Source of the DNA: Begonia masoniana | Lineage: Eukaryota; Streptophyta; Magnoliopsida; Cucurbitales; Begoniaceae | Assembly (NCBI GenBank): GCA_022432975.1 | Contig: CM039502.1 | Location: 20,547,228 to 20,611,227, forward strand | DNA: 64,000 bases | Direction: 5' to 3' | In this document: positions 1 to 11,763 of the stretch, piece after piece | Position numbering within the stretch: the stretch's first letter is position 1 | How the letters are laid out: each line of letters opens with the position of its first letter | Position numbers and translations under genes: made by a program | The notes under the pieces: model-generated | Told to the model about the DNA's origin: nothing | What the model saw: only the letters and a program-made list of their open reading frames with translations | The model's database searches: none

Positions 1-227
1 TTGACTTAAATAATGTTTAAGTCTAACGATGTTTTTGATGATGTGTAATTTGATTGAATTAAATATATGAGATTGATAAATTGATTAATAAATTAAATAT
101 TGACCTCCATATATATGTCTCTAAATTGTCAGTGGAAATGCCCTTTGAAAAGGGTATTTTAATTGTTTAACAAATCTGTTAAGTGTTCAGGGTGTGATAG
201 CAAAATAGGGCTAAAACTGATGAAGTA

Positions 228-730
228 TTGCATATCCACCGATGTAGAAGAAAAGACTTCCACCGCTAGCTAAACGACAAGGTCTTCCAAAGTTTACATC
301 CACCGCTAGCTAAACGACAAGGTCTTCCAAAGTTTACATCCACCGCTAGCTAAACGACAAAGTCTTCCAAAGTTTACATCATCCGCTAGCTAAACGACAA
401 AGTATATATCTGCCGATGGCAGAGTCTTCCTAAGACATCCACCGCTAGCTAAACGACAAAGTTCTACATCCACCACTGGCAGAGTCTTCCAAACCTTACT
501 TCTACCGTTGATATTTCAAAGGCTTCTACCGCTAAACAGTAACTTCTGAAGACATCTACCGCTGAAATTTCAAAGTCAACATCCACCGCTGGATTTTCAA
601 AGACAACATCCACCGCTGGTGTTCAAAGGCAACGTCTACCGGTAAACAGTATCTTCTGCCTGCATAACAAAGAATTACATCTACCTGCATAGGAAAGTGA
701 CATTGACCACCTACATCCACCGGTGAACAG
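228..730 (+). repeat. LTR tandem array, 40-bp units with CACCGCTAGC core
   Basis: The core CACCGCTAGC recurs at 261, 301 and 341, with ATCCGCTAGC at 381, giving a 40-bp period. Each unit continues TAAACGACAAGGTCTTCC or a close variant. Looser units (ACATCTACCGCTG and similar) continue to about 730. The array lies upstream of the TATA box, in U3, where plant LTR enhancers usually sit. The same array is in the 3' LTR at about 12000-12500. There are no spacers, so this is not a CRISPR array. Confidence 0.85.
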
Positions 731-932
731 TATCTTCCTCCAGAAATTTAAAAAGACCGCGAAGCGATAGCGATACTCATCCAGAGGCTTAATTCCAGAT
801 CATTAATGGCAAAGAACGAAGCGACTCCAGAACGCAACGGCTAGCTATCTATGTACGGATGCTTCTCCAACGGTCATAAATTTCCATATTCAAATAAGGA
901 GCATTCAAGAATTAGAGCCAATAATAGACAGA

Positions 933-940
933 GTATAAAA
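933..940 (+). promoter_or_regulatory. Probable TATA box of the SIRE 5' LTR
   Basis: GTATAAAA lies in a GC-balanced stretch and is conserved at the same place in the 3' LTR (12701). Transcription would start roughly 30 bases downstream, which places R/U5 between about 965 and 1438. Confidence 0.6.
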
Positions 941-1440
941 GAGGAGAAAGAAGCTCGGAAGAAGAACTTTTGCTTAAATTCTCTCTGAACCCTAATACGT
1001 AAAAAGACTTCGTGATACTCTGTTAGTCTTCCAACTCCTCTCATCAATTTAACTTAAGATTTGATATTTGTGAGAGTGTAGTCTGTGTTGTAAATCTTTA
1101 TCCATTCTGTTAAAGTGTAAAGGCATTGGATTGTCGTCTGTGAAGAGCAATCCTGAGTTGTAAAAAGCAGTAGATCGACGCTCAGAAGTTCGATCTTGTT
1201 TTCTCGTGAGGAGAAGAAAAGAATCTTCAAGGGGGAGCCTTGGAGCGTGGACGTAGGCAAGTTTGACCGAACCACGTTAAAAACTATAGTGTCAAATTTC
1301 TCTCTATCTTTTACTTTGTTTTTGCCTGTGTGTTTGCTGTTAATTTAGCAATTGCATACAAGAGAGAAAACGTTTAGATTAAGATAATAATTTTTAATAA
1401 GTCTAATTCACCCCCCTCTTAGACAATACGATCCTACAAT

Positions 1441-1452
1441 TGGTATCAGAGC
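1441..1452 (+). other. Primer binding site (tRNA-iMet type)
   Basis: TGGTATCAGAGC begins two bases after the LTR ends. It is complementary to the 3' end of plant initiator tRNA-Met, the usual primer for plant Copia elements. Confidence 0.93.
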
Positions 1453-1505
1453 GAGGTTAAATATTGTCTAAGCTGTTATCTAGAAAATATACTGTGATAT
1501 TCGAA

Positions 1506-3039
1506 ATGGCTTTCCACACCAACACAACACAGGTAGAGGGTCAATCTACTACTAGACCTCCATTCTTTGATGGAAATGATTATGTTTATTAGAAGTCTAG
1601 GATGAGAATTTATGTTCAGGATATGGACTATGACATATGGAATACTATAGAATATGGTCTATTTAAAGCCATGAAAACTGATAATGGGGTTAGTATCCCA
1701 AAATTGGCTAATGAACTAACCGAATCAGACAAGAAAAATTTGAGCCTGAATGCTAAAGCAATAAATACACTATATTGTGCATTGAACAGAGATGAGTTCA
1801 ATCGAGTTCAGGGGTGTGATAGTGCACAAGAGATATGGCATTTGTTAGAAATCACACATGAGGGAACAAACCAAGTTAAGGAAAGTAAACTGAGTATGCT
1901 TGTGCATGAGTATGAACTTTTTTCAATGGAAAAAGATGAGTCTATTTCATCTATGTTTACTCGATTCACTAACATCACTAATGGCCTAAAAGCTCTTGGT
2001 AAAATGTACTCAGGTGAAGAACAAGTAAGGAAGATTCTGAGGTGCCTACCGAGAGCATGGCAACCAAAAGTGACAGTCATCCATGAGGCAAAAGATCTTA
2101 AAGCAATGATGCTTGAAGAGCTCATTAGTTCACTCATGACGTATGAGATAACCATGAGAGCAAATAAAAAGGAAGATCTCCAAGAGAAAAGACATAGCTC
2201 TTAAAACCTCTTCAAGTAAGCAAGAGGAATCTGAGGTTGAAGAAGATGAGGATGATATTGCCCTCATTACTAGAAGATTCAGCAAGTTTCTTCAACGCAA
2301 AAGGATGCAAAGTAGAAGATTTCCAAAGGGTGAGAAATCTCAAAGAGAAAAGGAAATCACATGTTTTGAGTGTGGTAAGCCTGGTCACATGAAGGCAGAC
2401 TGTCCTCAAGTTAAGAAAGGTCCCAAGAAGTTCAAAAAGAGAGCTATGAAGGCGACTTGGGACGACAGCAAGGGTGACTCTTCTTCAGAAGATGAGGAAG
2501 TTGCCAACCTGTGTTTCATGGCCAAGGAGGATGAGGTTAGTCATTCTTCTAGTGATAGTGATGATGATGAAGGTAATTTAATTGATGTCTTCAATGATTT
2601 AGTCAAACAATATAGTATGCTTAAGTCCAAATACAACCTGTTGAAAAAGGAGAATGTGGACTTAATTGAAAAGCATGTTAAAGAAATTAGTTTACAAGAA
2701 ATGAAAACTAAGGATCTCTTAAATAAAAATGAGAACCTGAATAATATTGTTTTGAAATTCACTAACGGTAGTAAGAATCTGAATATGCTATTAGACAGCC
2801 AGAGAGTTACATTTGATAAAGCTGGCTTAGGATATGAAGGGTTTAGTAAAAAGAAAATATATAAGAATTTCTTTGTTAAATCTTCTACTTGTCATGCATG
2901 TAATGAAGCAGGACATAAATCATACGAATGTCCTTTGAAATTTAGTAAGAAATCAAGTGGTAAACTTCAATGGGTTTCTAAGGGAACCAAACCTAACACT
3001 AGTACCCAAAAGATTTGGGTACTTAAGAAGACCAATTGA
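1506..3039 (+). pseudogene. Copia gag (SIRE type), broken
   Basis: The likely start is ATG 1506, followed by a PPFFDGNDY-type gag N-terminus. A TAG at 1590-1592 replaces the usual tryptophan after YVY. The gag core (helical UBN2-like region with ALGKMYSGEEQVRKILRCLP) runs to 2204, where the frame is lost, and it resumes from about 2205-2305 in another frame. Two CCHC knuckles follow, CFECGKPGHMKADC near 2360 and CHACNEAGHKSYEC near 2890, separated by an acidic and coiled stretch. Gag would package element RNA into cytoplasmic particles. One nonsense mutation and at least one frameshift make this copy inactive. Confidence 0.88.
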
Positions 3040-3049
3040 TTACTCTTTT

Positions 3050-4337
3050 GCAGGTTGACTGTTCTCTCAGGAAAAATCAATGGTATCTCGATAGTGGTTG
3101 CTCGAGATATATGACGGGAGACTCAACAAAGTTTGCTATTGTCAACAAGAAGAAAGGAAATGTCACATTTGGTGAAAATTAGAAAGGAAAAATTGTTGGC
3201 ATCGGCAATATAAGTAATCTTTCTAATCCCATCATTGAAAATGTTCTGTTTGTAGAAGAATTGAAACATAATTTACTAAGTATCAGTCAATTGTGTGACA
3301 AAGGCTATAAAGTTACATTTAAATCAAATGCATGTGTGATCAAAGACATTTCAAATAACAATGTTCTGTTTAAAGGCTATAGAAAGGAAAATGTCTATAT
3401 TATTGATCTGGATAATTTTGAGCATGTTGATGAAAAATATTTTGCTGTAAATTCTTCAAATGATAGTTGGATTTGGCATAGGAGATTAAGACATGTAGGT
3501 ATGGATACCTTAACTAAGATTACTAAGGATAATTTAGTTAGAGGGATCCCCAAGATATCCTTTGAGAAGGATAAGGTCTGTGAAGCCTCCCAAATGGGTA
3601 AGCAGATCAAAAGTTTCTTTGCATCGAAGAATGCAATATCTACTTTTAAGCCTCTTCAACTTCTTCACATGGACCTCTTCGGTCCTTCTAATGTAGCCAG
3701 CTTAGAAGGTAAATTCTATGTCTTTGTCATTGTAGATGACTTCTCTAGGTTCACATGGGTATTCTTTCTTAAGTGCAAAGATGAAACTTTTGATACATTC
3801 TCTAGCTTTAGGAAAAGAGTTCAAAATGAAAAGGAGCTCACCATAGTTGCTATTCGTAGTGATCATGGTGGAGAATTTGAAAATGAGAAATTTGAACTCT
3901 TGTATCTCAAGTATGGAATTGAACACAACTTCTCCTCCCCTAGAACTCCTCAACACAATGGTGTTGTTGAGAGAAAAAATAGGTCCCTCCAAAAGCTTGC
4001 TAGAACCATGCTGAATGAAAATTCTCTTCCAAAGTATTTCTTGGCTGAAGCTGTCTCTACAGTCTATTATGTGCTTAATCGGGTCTCTATAAGACCTATT
4101 CTTGAAAAAACACCATATGAACTTTGGAATGGAAAAACCCCTTCTGTTAAGTACTTTAGAGTCTTCGGTAGTAAATACTTCATTCTTAACACCAAAGATA
4201 ACTTAGGAAAATTTGATTCCAAATCTGACCTTGGAATCTTTCTTAGCTATTCTCTCTCTAGTAAGGCTTATAGAGTGTTCAATAAGAAAACTCTAGTTGT
4301 AGAGGAATCTGTCCACGTCAACTTTGATGAGACCCCT
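3050..4337 (+). pseudogene. Copia pol, 5' part: protease and integrase
   Basis: The aspartic protease motif WYLDSGCSRYM is near 3080. A TAG at about 3180 interrupts the protease C-terminal part. The open stretch 3261-4337 then encodes the GAG-pre-integrase zinc region (HRRLRH) and the integrase core with MDLFGP, RSDHGGEFEN and TPQHNGVVERKNR, which supplies the D, D and E residues. The reading breaks at 4338, where a foreign LTR-like insert begins. The matching continuation starts at 7437, so this is one gene cut by an insertion. Confidence 0.88.
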
Positions 4338-4549
4338 TGTCAGGACCCGACCTGGCCCCCGACTAGATCCCGACGGATAGGATTCCCGAGGTGGGAATTA
4401 TTCGACGCAAAATCAACGACCATTCAACGCAACGATTTTCTTCTAACGATTCCTACGTGGCATCCTAAAATAGGAAGTATTAAATAAACAAGCCAATGAA
4501 CTATTAACATTTATACTCGTCTAAAAATTTTTACATCAAACATCGAAAT

Positions 4550-5743
4550 TGTAACGACCCTTTTTCCCAGTAAGATATTGTCTGCTCTGGGGATTGGGCC
4601 GTAGCCCAATATCCTCCCCTCACGGCTTTGTTTGGTGAGGACTTCCCAGTCGGTCACCCAACCTAGTACTACTCTCACCGAAGCACTTTTAACTTCGGAG
4701 TTCTTATGGGATCCGTTGTCAATTGTACTCCAAAACACGTCTTACCATCTTGGGAGAGTCTCTTTACATATGTTTCATTTCCATATACTTCCCCAAGCGA
4801 TGTGGGAGTGTGACGACCACTTTTTACGACCCGTCCCTTCCGATTTGCCCGCGCGGACTTACTACCATCCGGTTCCGGTTCGTGCAGCCATCGTACACAT
4901 ACTTACACATCCGGGTCATCACAATCTCCCGTCGGGGGCCCAACGTCCTCGTTGACCACATTTCGGTTGGGTACAGGCTTTGATACCATTTGTTACGACC
5001 CCTTTTCCCAGTAAGATATTGTCCGCTGTGGGAATTGGGCCGTAACTCAATATCCTCTCCTCACGGCTTGGCGAGGACTTCTCAGTCGGGTCCCAACCTG
5101 GTACGACTCTCCTCCGAAGCACTTTTAACTTCGGGTTTACATATGTTTCATTTCCATATACTTCCCCAAGCGATGTGGGATTGTGACGACCACTTTTTAC
5201 GACCCGTCACCTTCCGATTTGCCCGCGCGGACTTACTACCATCCGGGTTCCGGTTCGTGCAGCCATCGTACACATACTTACACATCCGGGTCATCACAAT
5301 CATCCCCTCGGGGGCCCAACGTCCTCGTTGACCACATTTTCGGTTGGGTACAGGCTTTGATACCATTTGTTACGACCCCTTTTCCCAGTAAGATATTGTC
5401 CGCTTTGGGAATTGGGCCGTAACTCAATATCCTCTCCTCACGGCTTTGTTTGGCGAGGACTTCTCAGTCGGTCACCCAACCTGGTACTACTCTCGCCGAA
5501 GCACTTTTAACTTCGGAGTTCTTATGGGATCCGTTGTCAATTGTGCTCCAAAACGCGTTTTACTATCTTGGGAGAGTTTCTTTACATATGTTTCATTTTC
5601 ATATACTTCCCCAAGCGATGTGGGATTGTGACGACCCCTTTTCACGACCCGTCACCTTCCAGTTTGCCCGCGCGGACTTACCGCCATCCGAGTTCCGGTT
5701 CATGCAGCCATCGTACACATACTTATACATCCGGGTCATCACA
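4550..5743 (-). mobile_element. Cassandra TRIM array with three LTRs
   Basis: Read on the minus strand, three LTR copies (5743-5368, 5298-4991, 4923-4550) alternate with two very short internal domains (5299-5367 and 4924-4990). Each internal domain holds a primer site (TGGTATCAAAGC) and a G-rich polypurine tract. The LTRs start TGTGATGACCCGGATG and end GTCGTAACA or GTCGTTACA. The outer two carry a 5S rRNA-like domain, as known for Cassandra. Flanks are GAAAT and GGAAT, an imperfect 5-bp TSD. LTR-internal-LTR-internal-LTR suggests recombination between two copies. The middle LTR lacks about 65 bases, including part of the 5S region. There is no coding capacity, as expected for a TRIM. Confidence 0.9.
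4636..4718 (-). other. 5S rRNA-like domain in Cassandra LTR (antisense to window)
   Basis: On the minus strand this reads GGATCCCATAAGAACTCCGA, then GAAGTTAAAAGTGCTTCGG and GAGTAGTACTAGGTTGGGTG. It closely resembles plant 5S rRNA around the internal control region (A box, intermediate element and C box GGGTGACC). A second full copy is at about 5455-5533. It is not a true 5S gene, because the flanks are Cassandra LTR and the 5' and 3' ends of 5S are replaced. Confidence 0.85.
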
Positions 5744-7436
5744 GGAATACAACGGAAACAATAAAATAAAATATAAAAAAAACGAGTCACGACATATGAC
5801 TTTTCAACTCTGACAATAAAATGATAAATCTGATCGATCCTATGCCTCGTTGTACATCTTTACCTTTGACCTTGGTTAATCATTTTCGGTGAACGTATCC
5901 AATATCTGAAAAATATAGATAATCCACAAATGAGCTTTACGCTCAGCAAGTAAAACAAACACCTAGAATAATTAATCTAGGTTCTATCCCATAATCTAGG
6001 ACCCAACATCCTTCTTCCATCTTTATCATAAAGAATTTAAATTTCCAATTCAAACCAAGTAACACATTTACCCTTTTTAAACTCATATTATTTAATGTCA
6101 TATTATATGAAATCAATTATAACCAATAAAACTAATGAACAATGATAACAAATTATGCATTTACAATTATCAATCAAAGAATTTCCAATGCATTACAAAA
6201 TTATGCATTTACAATTATTTTCAATGAATTATTTAACAATCAATGATATTTGTTAAATAATGTACTCTTCAAGTTCAACCCAACATGTATAACTACAAAA
6301 CATCCCTACAGATTTTCGGGCTTTCACCGGCCGGACTGTAGTACCCCGAGCCTGCTTTTCAGGAATTTTCAACCCAAAGGGGACGACTATTCGTAAGGCC
6401 CTTACATTTTTCCCTTTTATAGTCATACATATTGTGAATAATTAGAGGCACAATCAATTTAAATTACTAAATCAAAATTGAATTTAAGAAATCAATTCCA
6501 CATCTAAATCAAAAATCAAGGATTTCAAGCCATTCTTTGAATCTAAGAGAAACATATATTAAAATAACTACAGACAATAACAAAATCAAACTGTTGTGAA
6601 GTTATCCATTCAATTTTTCTACAAAGACTTCACACCAAACCTTAATCACGTACTTCATCTCAATACCATCTGCATTTTTTATCATTTCAATTACAACCAA
6701 AAGTATAACTCCTTCAACAAAACAGTTACTAATTACCATTCAATATTAACTTCCAAGACAATTTAATTTCTCATAACTACTCTAAAGAAATTCATCAAAT
6801 GTTTCATAATTAAGCAGTTCATCCAAAAACCCTCTGTCACCACCAGAATCAACATTCACTTCATCATTTTTATCTAAATAATCAGGATATCCAGAATCAA
6901 ACACCGACATTAGACACCCCAATTTGACAATTAAGTTATCTCCACCTAAATCATACGATAAAGCTAAATTAAGTATTCTAAGTGTAAATTTCACTTACCG
7001 TACGCCGGTTCCTCCATCAATACCTACGAAAATCTTCACCTTTTGGATCGGTTATTGGACCAAAAGAACTGTCTCACCTAGACGAACAACTTTCTCTTCA
7101 CGAGCTAGGGCAAAAACCGACGTTTTTGCCTTCCTTTCTCCTCTTCTCCCTCGCGGGTTCTCTCTGTCGCCGCTCTCTGTTCTCTCTCTCTTTCTGTTAT
7201 TTTTTTTTCTCCCATGTTTCTTTATTTTTATTGTGAAACTCACATATGGCTGCCACCTAAACACTTTCTCTCTCTCTCCCTTTTAAATTCTTCTTCCACG
7301 TAACAACCCACCTACCATTTTTTTCTTTTTTTTTTTTCTTTTTTTTTTACCAATTAATAAATTTTCACTTTACCATTTTAACCTTTTACCAAAATACTAT
7401 AATTACATTTGAGCTCTAAAAATTCAAACCATTACA

Positions 7437-9238
7437 CCCCTCAACCCATAATCAATGTGGATGAGGATGATACTTTAGATAAGCATCTAGATTCTCTTTC
7501 CTTAGATAAGCCTATTGATGCCTTTCTAGGAGAAAACCCTCTAGAAATTGTTCCTGTCAAAGATGAAATTGATGCTCTGCCTCGAGACTGGAAATATGTA
7601 AGAAATCATTCTTTAGATGAAGTTTTAGGCTATCCTTCCGTAGGAGTGAAGACTAGATCCTCTCTTAGGAATTTCTGTGCCAATGTGGCATTTATTTCAC
7701 AAGTTGAACCTAAGAAATTCGAGGAAGCAAAGCAGGATGAAAACTGGATTGTGGCTATGCAGGAAGAGCTAAACCAATTTGAAAGGAACAATGTTTGGGA
7801 ACTTGTTCCAAAACCAGTTGATCATGCAATTATAGGAACAAAATGGGTGTTTAAGAACAATATGGATGAAAGTGGCATAGTTATCAGAAATAAAGCCAGA
7901 TTAGTTGCTAAAGGTTGCAATCAAGAATAATGAATAGATTTTGAGGAAACCTTTGCACCAGTAGCTAGATTAGAGTCTATTAGGACGCTCTTAGCATATG
8001 CTTGCTACAAAAACTTCACACTCTTTCAAATGGATGTAAAGAGTGACTTTTTAAATGGTTATATCATGGAAGAAGTTTATGTAGAGCAGCCTTTAGGATT
8101 TGAAAACTATGAAAAACCTGACCATGTTTACAAACTTAGGAAAGCTCTCTATGGACTTAAACAGGCTCCTAGAGCTTGATATGATAGATTGAAGAATTTC
8201 CTTGAGGAAAGGAAGTTCAAAAAAGGTAACACCGATTCAACTCTATTTACCATGCAAAAGGATAAAGATATTCTGTTAGTTCAAATCTATGTCGATGACA
8301 TTATTTTTGGGTCAACTAATGTCTCTATGTGTGATGAATTTTCTTCCCTAATGCAAAGTGAATTTGAAATGAGTATGATGGAGGAGCTAAAATTCTTCTT
8401 AGGATTCCAAATTAGCCAAAAATCCGATGGTATTTTCTTCTGCCAAGAAAAATACATCAAAGACCTCTTGAAAAGATTTGGATTAGAATCTTCTAAGTCC
8501 TCTAGAACTCCCATGAGTACCACTACCAAATTGGACAATGATGAAAACGGAATAAGTGTTGATATTAAAAAATATCGTGGTATGATTGGATCTCTGTTAT
8601 ATCTGACAGCTAGTAGGCCAGATATCATCTTTAGTGTTTGTCTCTGTGCTAGGTTCCAAGCTGCTCCTAAGGAATCCCACTTAAATGCAGTCAAGAGAAT
8701 ATTCAAATATTTAAGTGGAACTCATGATCTAGGATTATGGTACCCGAAGGGTACCTCTTTTGATCTGATAGGATATTCAGACTCAGATTTTGCTGGAAGT
8801 CTAGTTGATAGGAAAAACACCAGTGGAACATGTCAATTCCTTGGTGAATCTCTAGTTTCTTGGTACTCCAAGAAGCAAAATTTTGTTGCACTTTCAACGA
8901 ATGAAAGTGAATATATTGCTACTGGCAGTTGTTGTGCACAAATGCTTTGGATGAAGCAAACTCTAGAAGATTACAATCTTTTTTATGATAGGTTTCCTAT
9001 TCGGTGTGACAACACCAGTGCCATAAATATTTCCAAGAATCCCATCCAGCATTCTAGAACAAAGCACATCGAGGTTAGGTATCACTTCATCAGAGATCAT
9101 GTTCAAAGAGGTGATATTTTATTAGAATTTGTCAATTCTGTTGACCAATTAGCTGATATATTTACAAAATCTTTGGATGAGAAAACCTTCTGTAATATTA
9201 AAATAAGGTTATGGCTCATTAAGTGTGAGAAAAATTAA
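7437..9238 (+). pseudogene. Copia pol, 3' part: reverse transcriptase and RNase H
   Basis: This continues the protein cut at 4337. The RT N-terminal part (WVFKNNMDESG, KARLVAKGCNQE) ends at TAATGA 7928-7933, then the same frame continues through [12 protein letters not shown] and [10 protein letters not shown]. Another stop (TGA) lies near 8177. The stretch 8189-9238 is open and contains the catalytic YVDDIIFGS at 8288, the RT tail with SRPDI, and Copia RNase H (YSDSDFAGSLVDRKNTSG, STNESEYIA, TKHIEVRYHF, DIFTKSLDEKTF). Three nonsense codons inactivate it. The family assignment is very secure. Confidence 0.92.
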
Positions 9239-9547
9239 GGTTCTTTTTCCTCCCTGTTTAAGACTTTCAATGAAATAAGAATTCATTTTCCGTTGGAAGA
9301 TGTACATCATCCATTATGCATCGGAAGATGTTTGCATCTATCTGGTGACACGTGTCACCATCGGGCGATATCTTTTTTTTTTTAGTTTATATTCTTCGTC
9401 GGGCGAAACCCTAAGTCATTCAAACTTGTTTAATACGCTTCATCTTTTCGCGCTCTTTCAAAAGCCCCTACCCTTTTCGACGGTTCCCCTCTCCTTCGTT
9501 CTTCCTCTCTTTCGCGTTTTCGCTCAGAAAGCTCTTCATCTATCTAA
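9239..9547 (+). other. Spacer between SIRE pol and the third ORF, with an 18-bp palindrome
   Basis: No coding capacity is visible. It includes a perfect palindrome TGGTGACACGTGTCACCA at 9343-9360 with a CACGTG G-box core, followed by pyrimidine-rich sequence ahead of the ATG at 9548. This could be a subgenomic promoter or a splice-acceptor region for the third ORF. Both are inferences. Confidence 0.5.
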
Positions 9548-11460
9548 ATGGCATCTTCATCACGAGCGGCTCTAGAACCGGCCAAGAAGAAGGCCAAAAC
9601 TTTAGTTCGTCAGCCACGAGAGCTTCCTTGTGCGACTCAGTGGTCATCTCTCTTCTTCCTCAGTCATGCTGCCGAAGACAGGTATCATGACGATTTTAAG
9701 CTTAAAACCCTGATTCCGAGTCGAGGTATACTCCTTGAGGATTTAGCTGACTTGGATATAGTTGAACCCCTGAAGAGTCTTGGATTATTGAGATTATTTG
9801 ATGTTGAATCATTCTATTACCCTGTTGCGGTCAAAATGTTTTATGTCAATCTTAGCTACCCTTCTGACTTCTCTACAATTTCGAGCTATGTGTATGGAAA
9901 ACACATAGTTATAACATCCCAATCTATTAATGAGCTTCTGTAGAGCCCTCATTTAGATAATCATGTCAAGTTCTATGAGACAGGGACTGAGCCCCCACTT
10001 CTTAACTCTCCTGAGGGTCATCTGTTTTTGAAGTCAATTGCTCTAAACCCGAATCTCATCTCTAATCCCTTAAAGAGCAAGCATCTCAACATCAGGGCTT
10101 GGCTCTTTCATCAGATGATTGGGTACAATATCATTCCTAAGGGTGGTCACTATGATGATGTGAGTGGCATGGAATTGTTTGTCCTTTTTGCACTCTACCA
10201 ACGGACCCCCTTCAATATGGGTTTCATTGTGTTGAAAAGGATGATTCAGAGTGTCTCCACCAGGACTACATCGCTTCCCTATAATCTACTTCTCATGAAA
10301 ATTTTCGAGAAGTTTGAAGTTGAATTTCCAGAGGAAGATGACCTCTTCCGTCTTCAGCCTTCAAGTTATTACTCGATCTCCACTCTGAAGAGATTGGGGG
10401 ATCAAAAGGACAAAAAAATGGGATTTTGTTTTGGATGAGGCTCGCAAGAAGGTGTCTAAGGCAACTTATGCTCGTTTGGGGAAGAGGAAGATTATCCTAC
10501 AGGAGGATGAGTCTACTCATGAAGGTATGGATGAATCTGAAATCCATGTCTTTGCTGATTCTCCTTCATCCTCTCAGGTGTCACGCTCTCTTGTTCCCTC
10601 TGTTACAAGACACTATACCCCAGCCTTTCTATCCTATACTCTTATGGCACCTCCTGTTCACTCCTCTATGCCCCTTCCACTTCCAGAGGTCTTGCCTCTC
10701 CTCCTCCTACCATTTTTTTTTTTTTTTTGCCTTCTCTGGCCGCTCCAACACCTATTTCCCCTTTTCAACAATTAGCTCCTCAAATCCAAACCCACCCAAT
10801 GCTCCTCAAACACCCAAAACTTATCAGAGGAGACTGTCCATCAGTGAGGATCAGTTGACTGAGTTGATGTCTTGCATAGCCAGTTTAGGCACTGCTCTCA
10901 CTTCTGTTAAGGATCAGATGAATGTGTCATTTGATGCCAAGCTAACTCAGAGCAGAATGGACATGAGCAAGAACCTTGACACAGTTCAGGATAGGTTGGC
11001 TTCCAGGATGGATAGACTTGAAGGCTCACTCTCAAGGACCCTTTGGTCTATACAGTCTGACATTCAAGCTTTTCAACCAGAACAGTCTCGCCCTCTTTGT
11101 TTCTCAGAGGCTTGTTCTGCTGACTTGCTCCCTCCGATCGTCAGGCCTGAGGTTGATGAGACAGTGAACTTCATGCCCTTGAATATTCAACATGCTGAGC
11201 TTAGGTTCACTGATCCTTTTAGATCCCAAGTCACCGAGTCCTCTTCTGAGCTTCAAGGTTCAATGGCTGCAATTTCGGCTGGTCCACCGGTAGAGGCACC
11301 ACCATGTCTAGACTTGGTAGTGTATAGAGGTCCCTTTCAGCCTTCTGCTCCTTCTGCTTCTACTACCATTTCTGAACATCTGATAGTTTCTGATGTCAAT
11401 TATACAGTGTCTCCATCAATAATAAAGGAGTTGTGGAAGCGCATTATGGATTTAGAGTAA
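9548..11460 (+). pseudogene. Envelope-like third ORF of the SIRE element, decayed
   Basis: Three overlapping or adjacent open stretches (9548-9943, 10028-10438, 10426-11460) form one broken gene after RNase H. It is interrupted by a TAG near 9941-9943 and by a frame change near 10430. The first two parts resemble the putative plant transposon protein domain found in the extra ORF of SIRE and some Gypsy elements, with motifs WLFHQMIGYNI, GMELFVLFALYQRTPFNMG and LPYNLLLMKIFEKF. The last part is Ser/Pro-rich, has a long T tract at about 10711-10728, and then a coiled-coil-like segment (LTELMSCIASLGTALTSV). SIRE third ORFs are called envelope-like because of their position. No clear signal peptide or fusion function can be claimed here. 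Confidence 0.72.
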
Positions 11461-11763
11461 ATAGGAGATATTTTTTTTAGACAATTTTTTACAGATTCCC
11501 GAGATGTATCAGTTTTTGTTTGGTACTCTGCTCTTACAATTCATTGATATACAAATGTTGCGTAGTCGTAGTTGACTGCTTTTTACTGTTTTTTTTATAA
11601 TGTCAAAGGGGAAGAAAGTGTGACAGCACTGTGTATTGCAAATGAACTATGTTTCAAAATTAAATTGGATTGCATGCTCATGCTGTGGGGGAGCTAGGAT
11701 TATGGGGGAGAGATAATTAATCAATTTATACTTATAGTTTGTCATCATCAAAAAGGGAGAGAT
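11461..11763 (+). other. SIRE 3' untranslated region and polypurine tract
   Basis: This is non-coding sequence with purine runs (GTGGGGGAGC near 11685, TATGGGGGAGAG near 11702). It ends in AAAAAGGGAGAGAT directly before the TG of the 3' LTR, the expected plus-strand primer tract. Confidence 0.8.

Larger units (their letters stand above)
1..1438 (+). repeat. 5' LTR of the SIRE-type Copia element (lacks first 2 bases)
   Basis: The sequence matches 11764-13207 throughout, with several percent substitutions by eye. It ends in CTACA just before the primer site. It carries a 40-bp tandem array at about 261-420, more degenerate CATCYACCG units to about 730, and a TATA box near 934. Confidence 0.93.
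4338..7436 (-). mobile_element. LTR-like insertion (probable solo LTR) in SIRE pol, TSD CCCCT
   Basis: The insert begins TGTCAGGACC and ends ATTACA, so it has TG...CA ends. It is flanked by CCCCT at 4333-4337 and at 7437-7441. Removing it and one TSD rejoins the SIRE pol frame. It has no retroelement domains. Without the nested Cassandra array it is about 1.9 kb. On the minus strand it carries the ACTTGCTGAGCGTAAAGCTC motif also found in the Gypsy-type LTRs elsewhere in this window, so I read it as a solo Gypsy LTR in minus orientation. Its full-length parent family is inferred, not shown. Confidence 0.75.

Noticed and set aside
261..420. Regular 40-bp repeats resembling a CRISPR array
   Set aside because: Units are contiguous with no unique spacers, and they lie in an LTR of a plant retrotransposon.
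5148..5422. Short frames in the Cassandra array
   Set aside because: TRIM elements are non-coding, and these frames differ between LTR copies.
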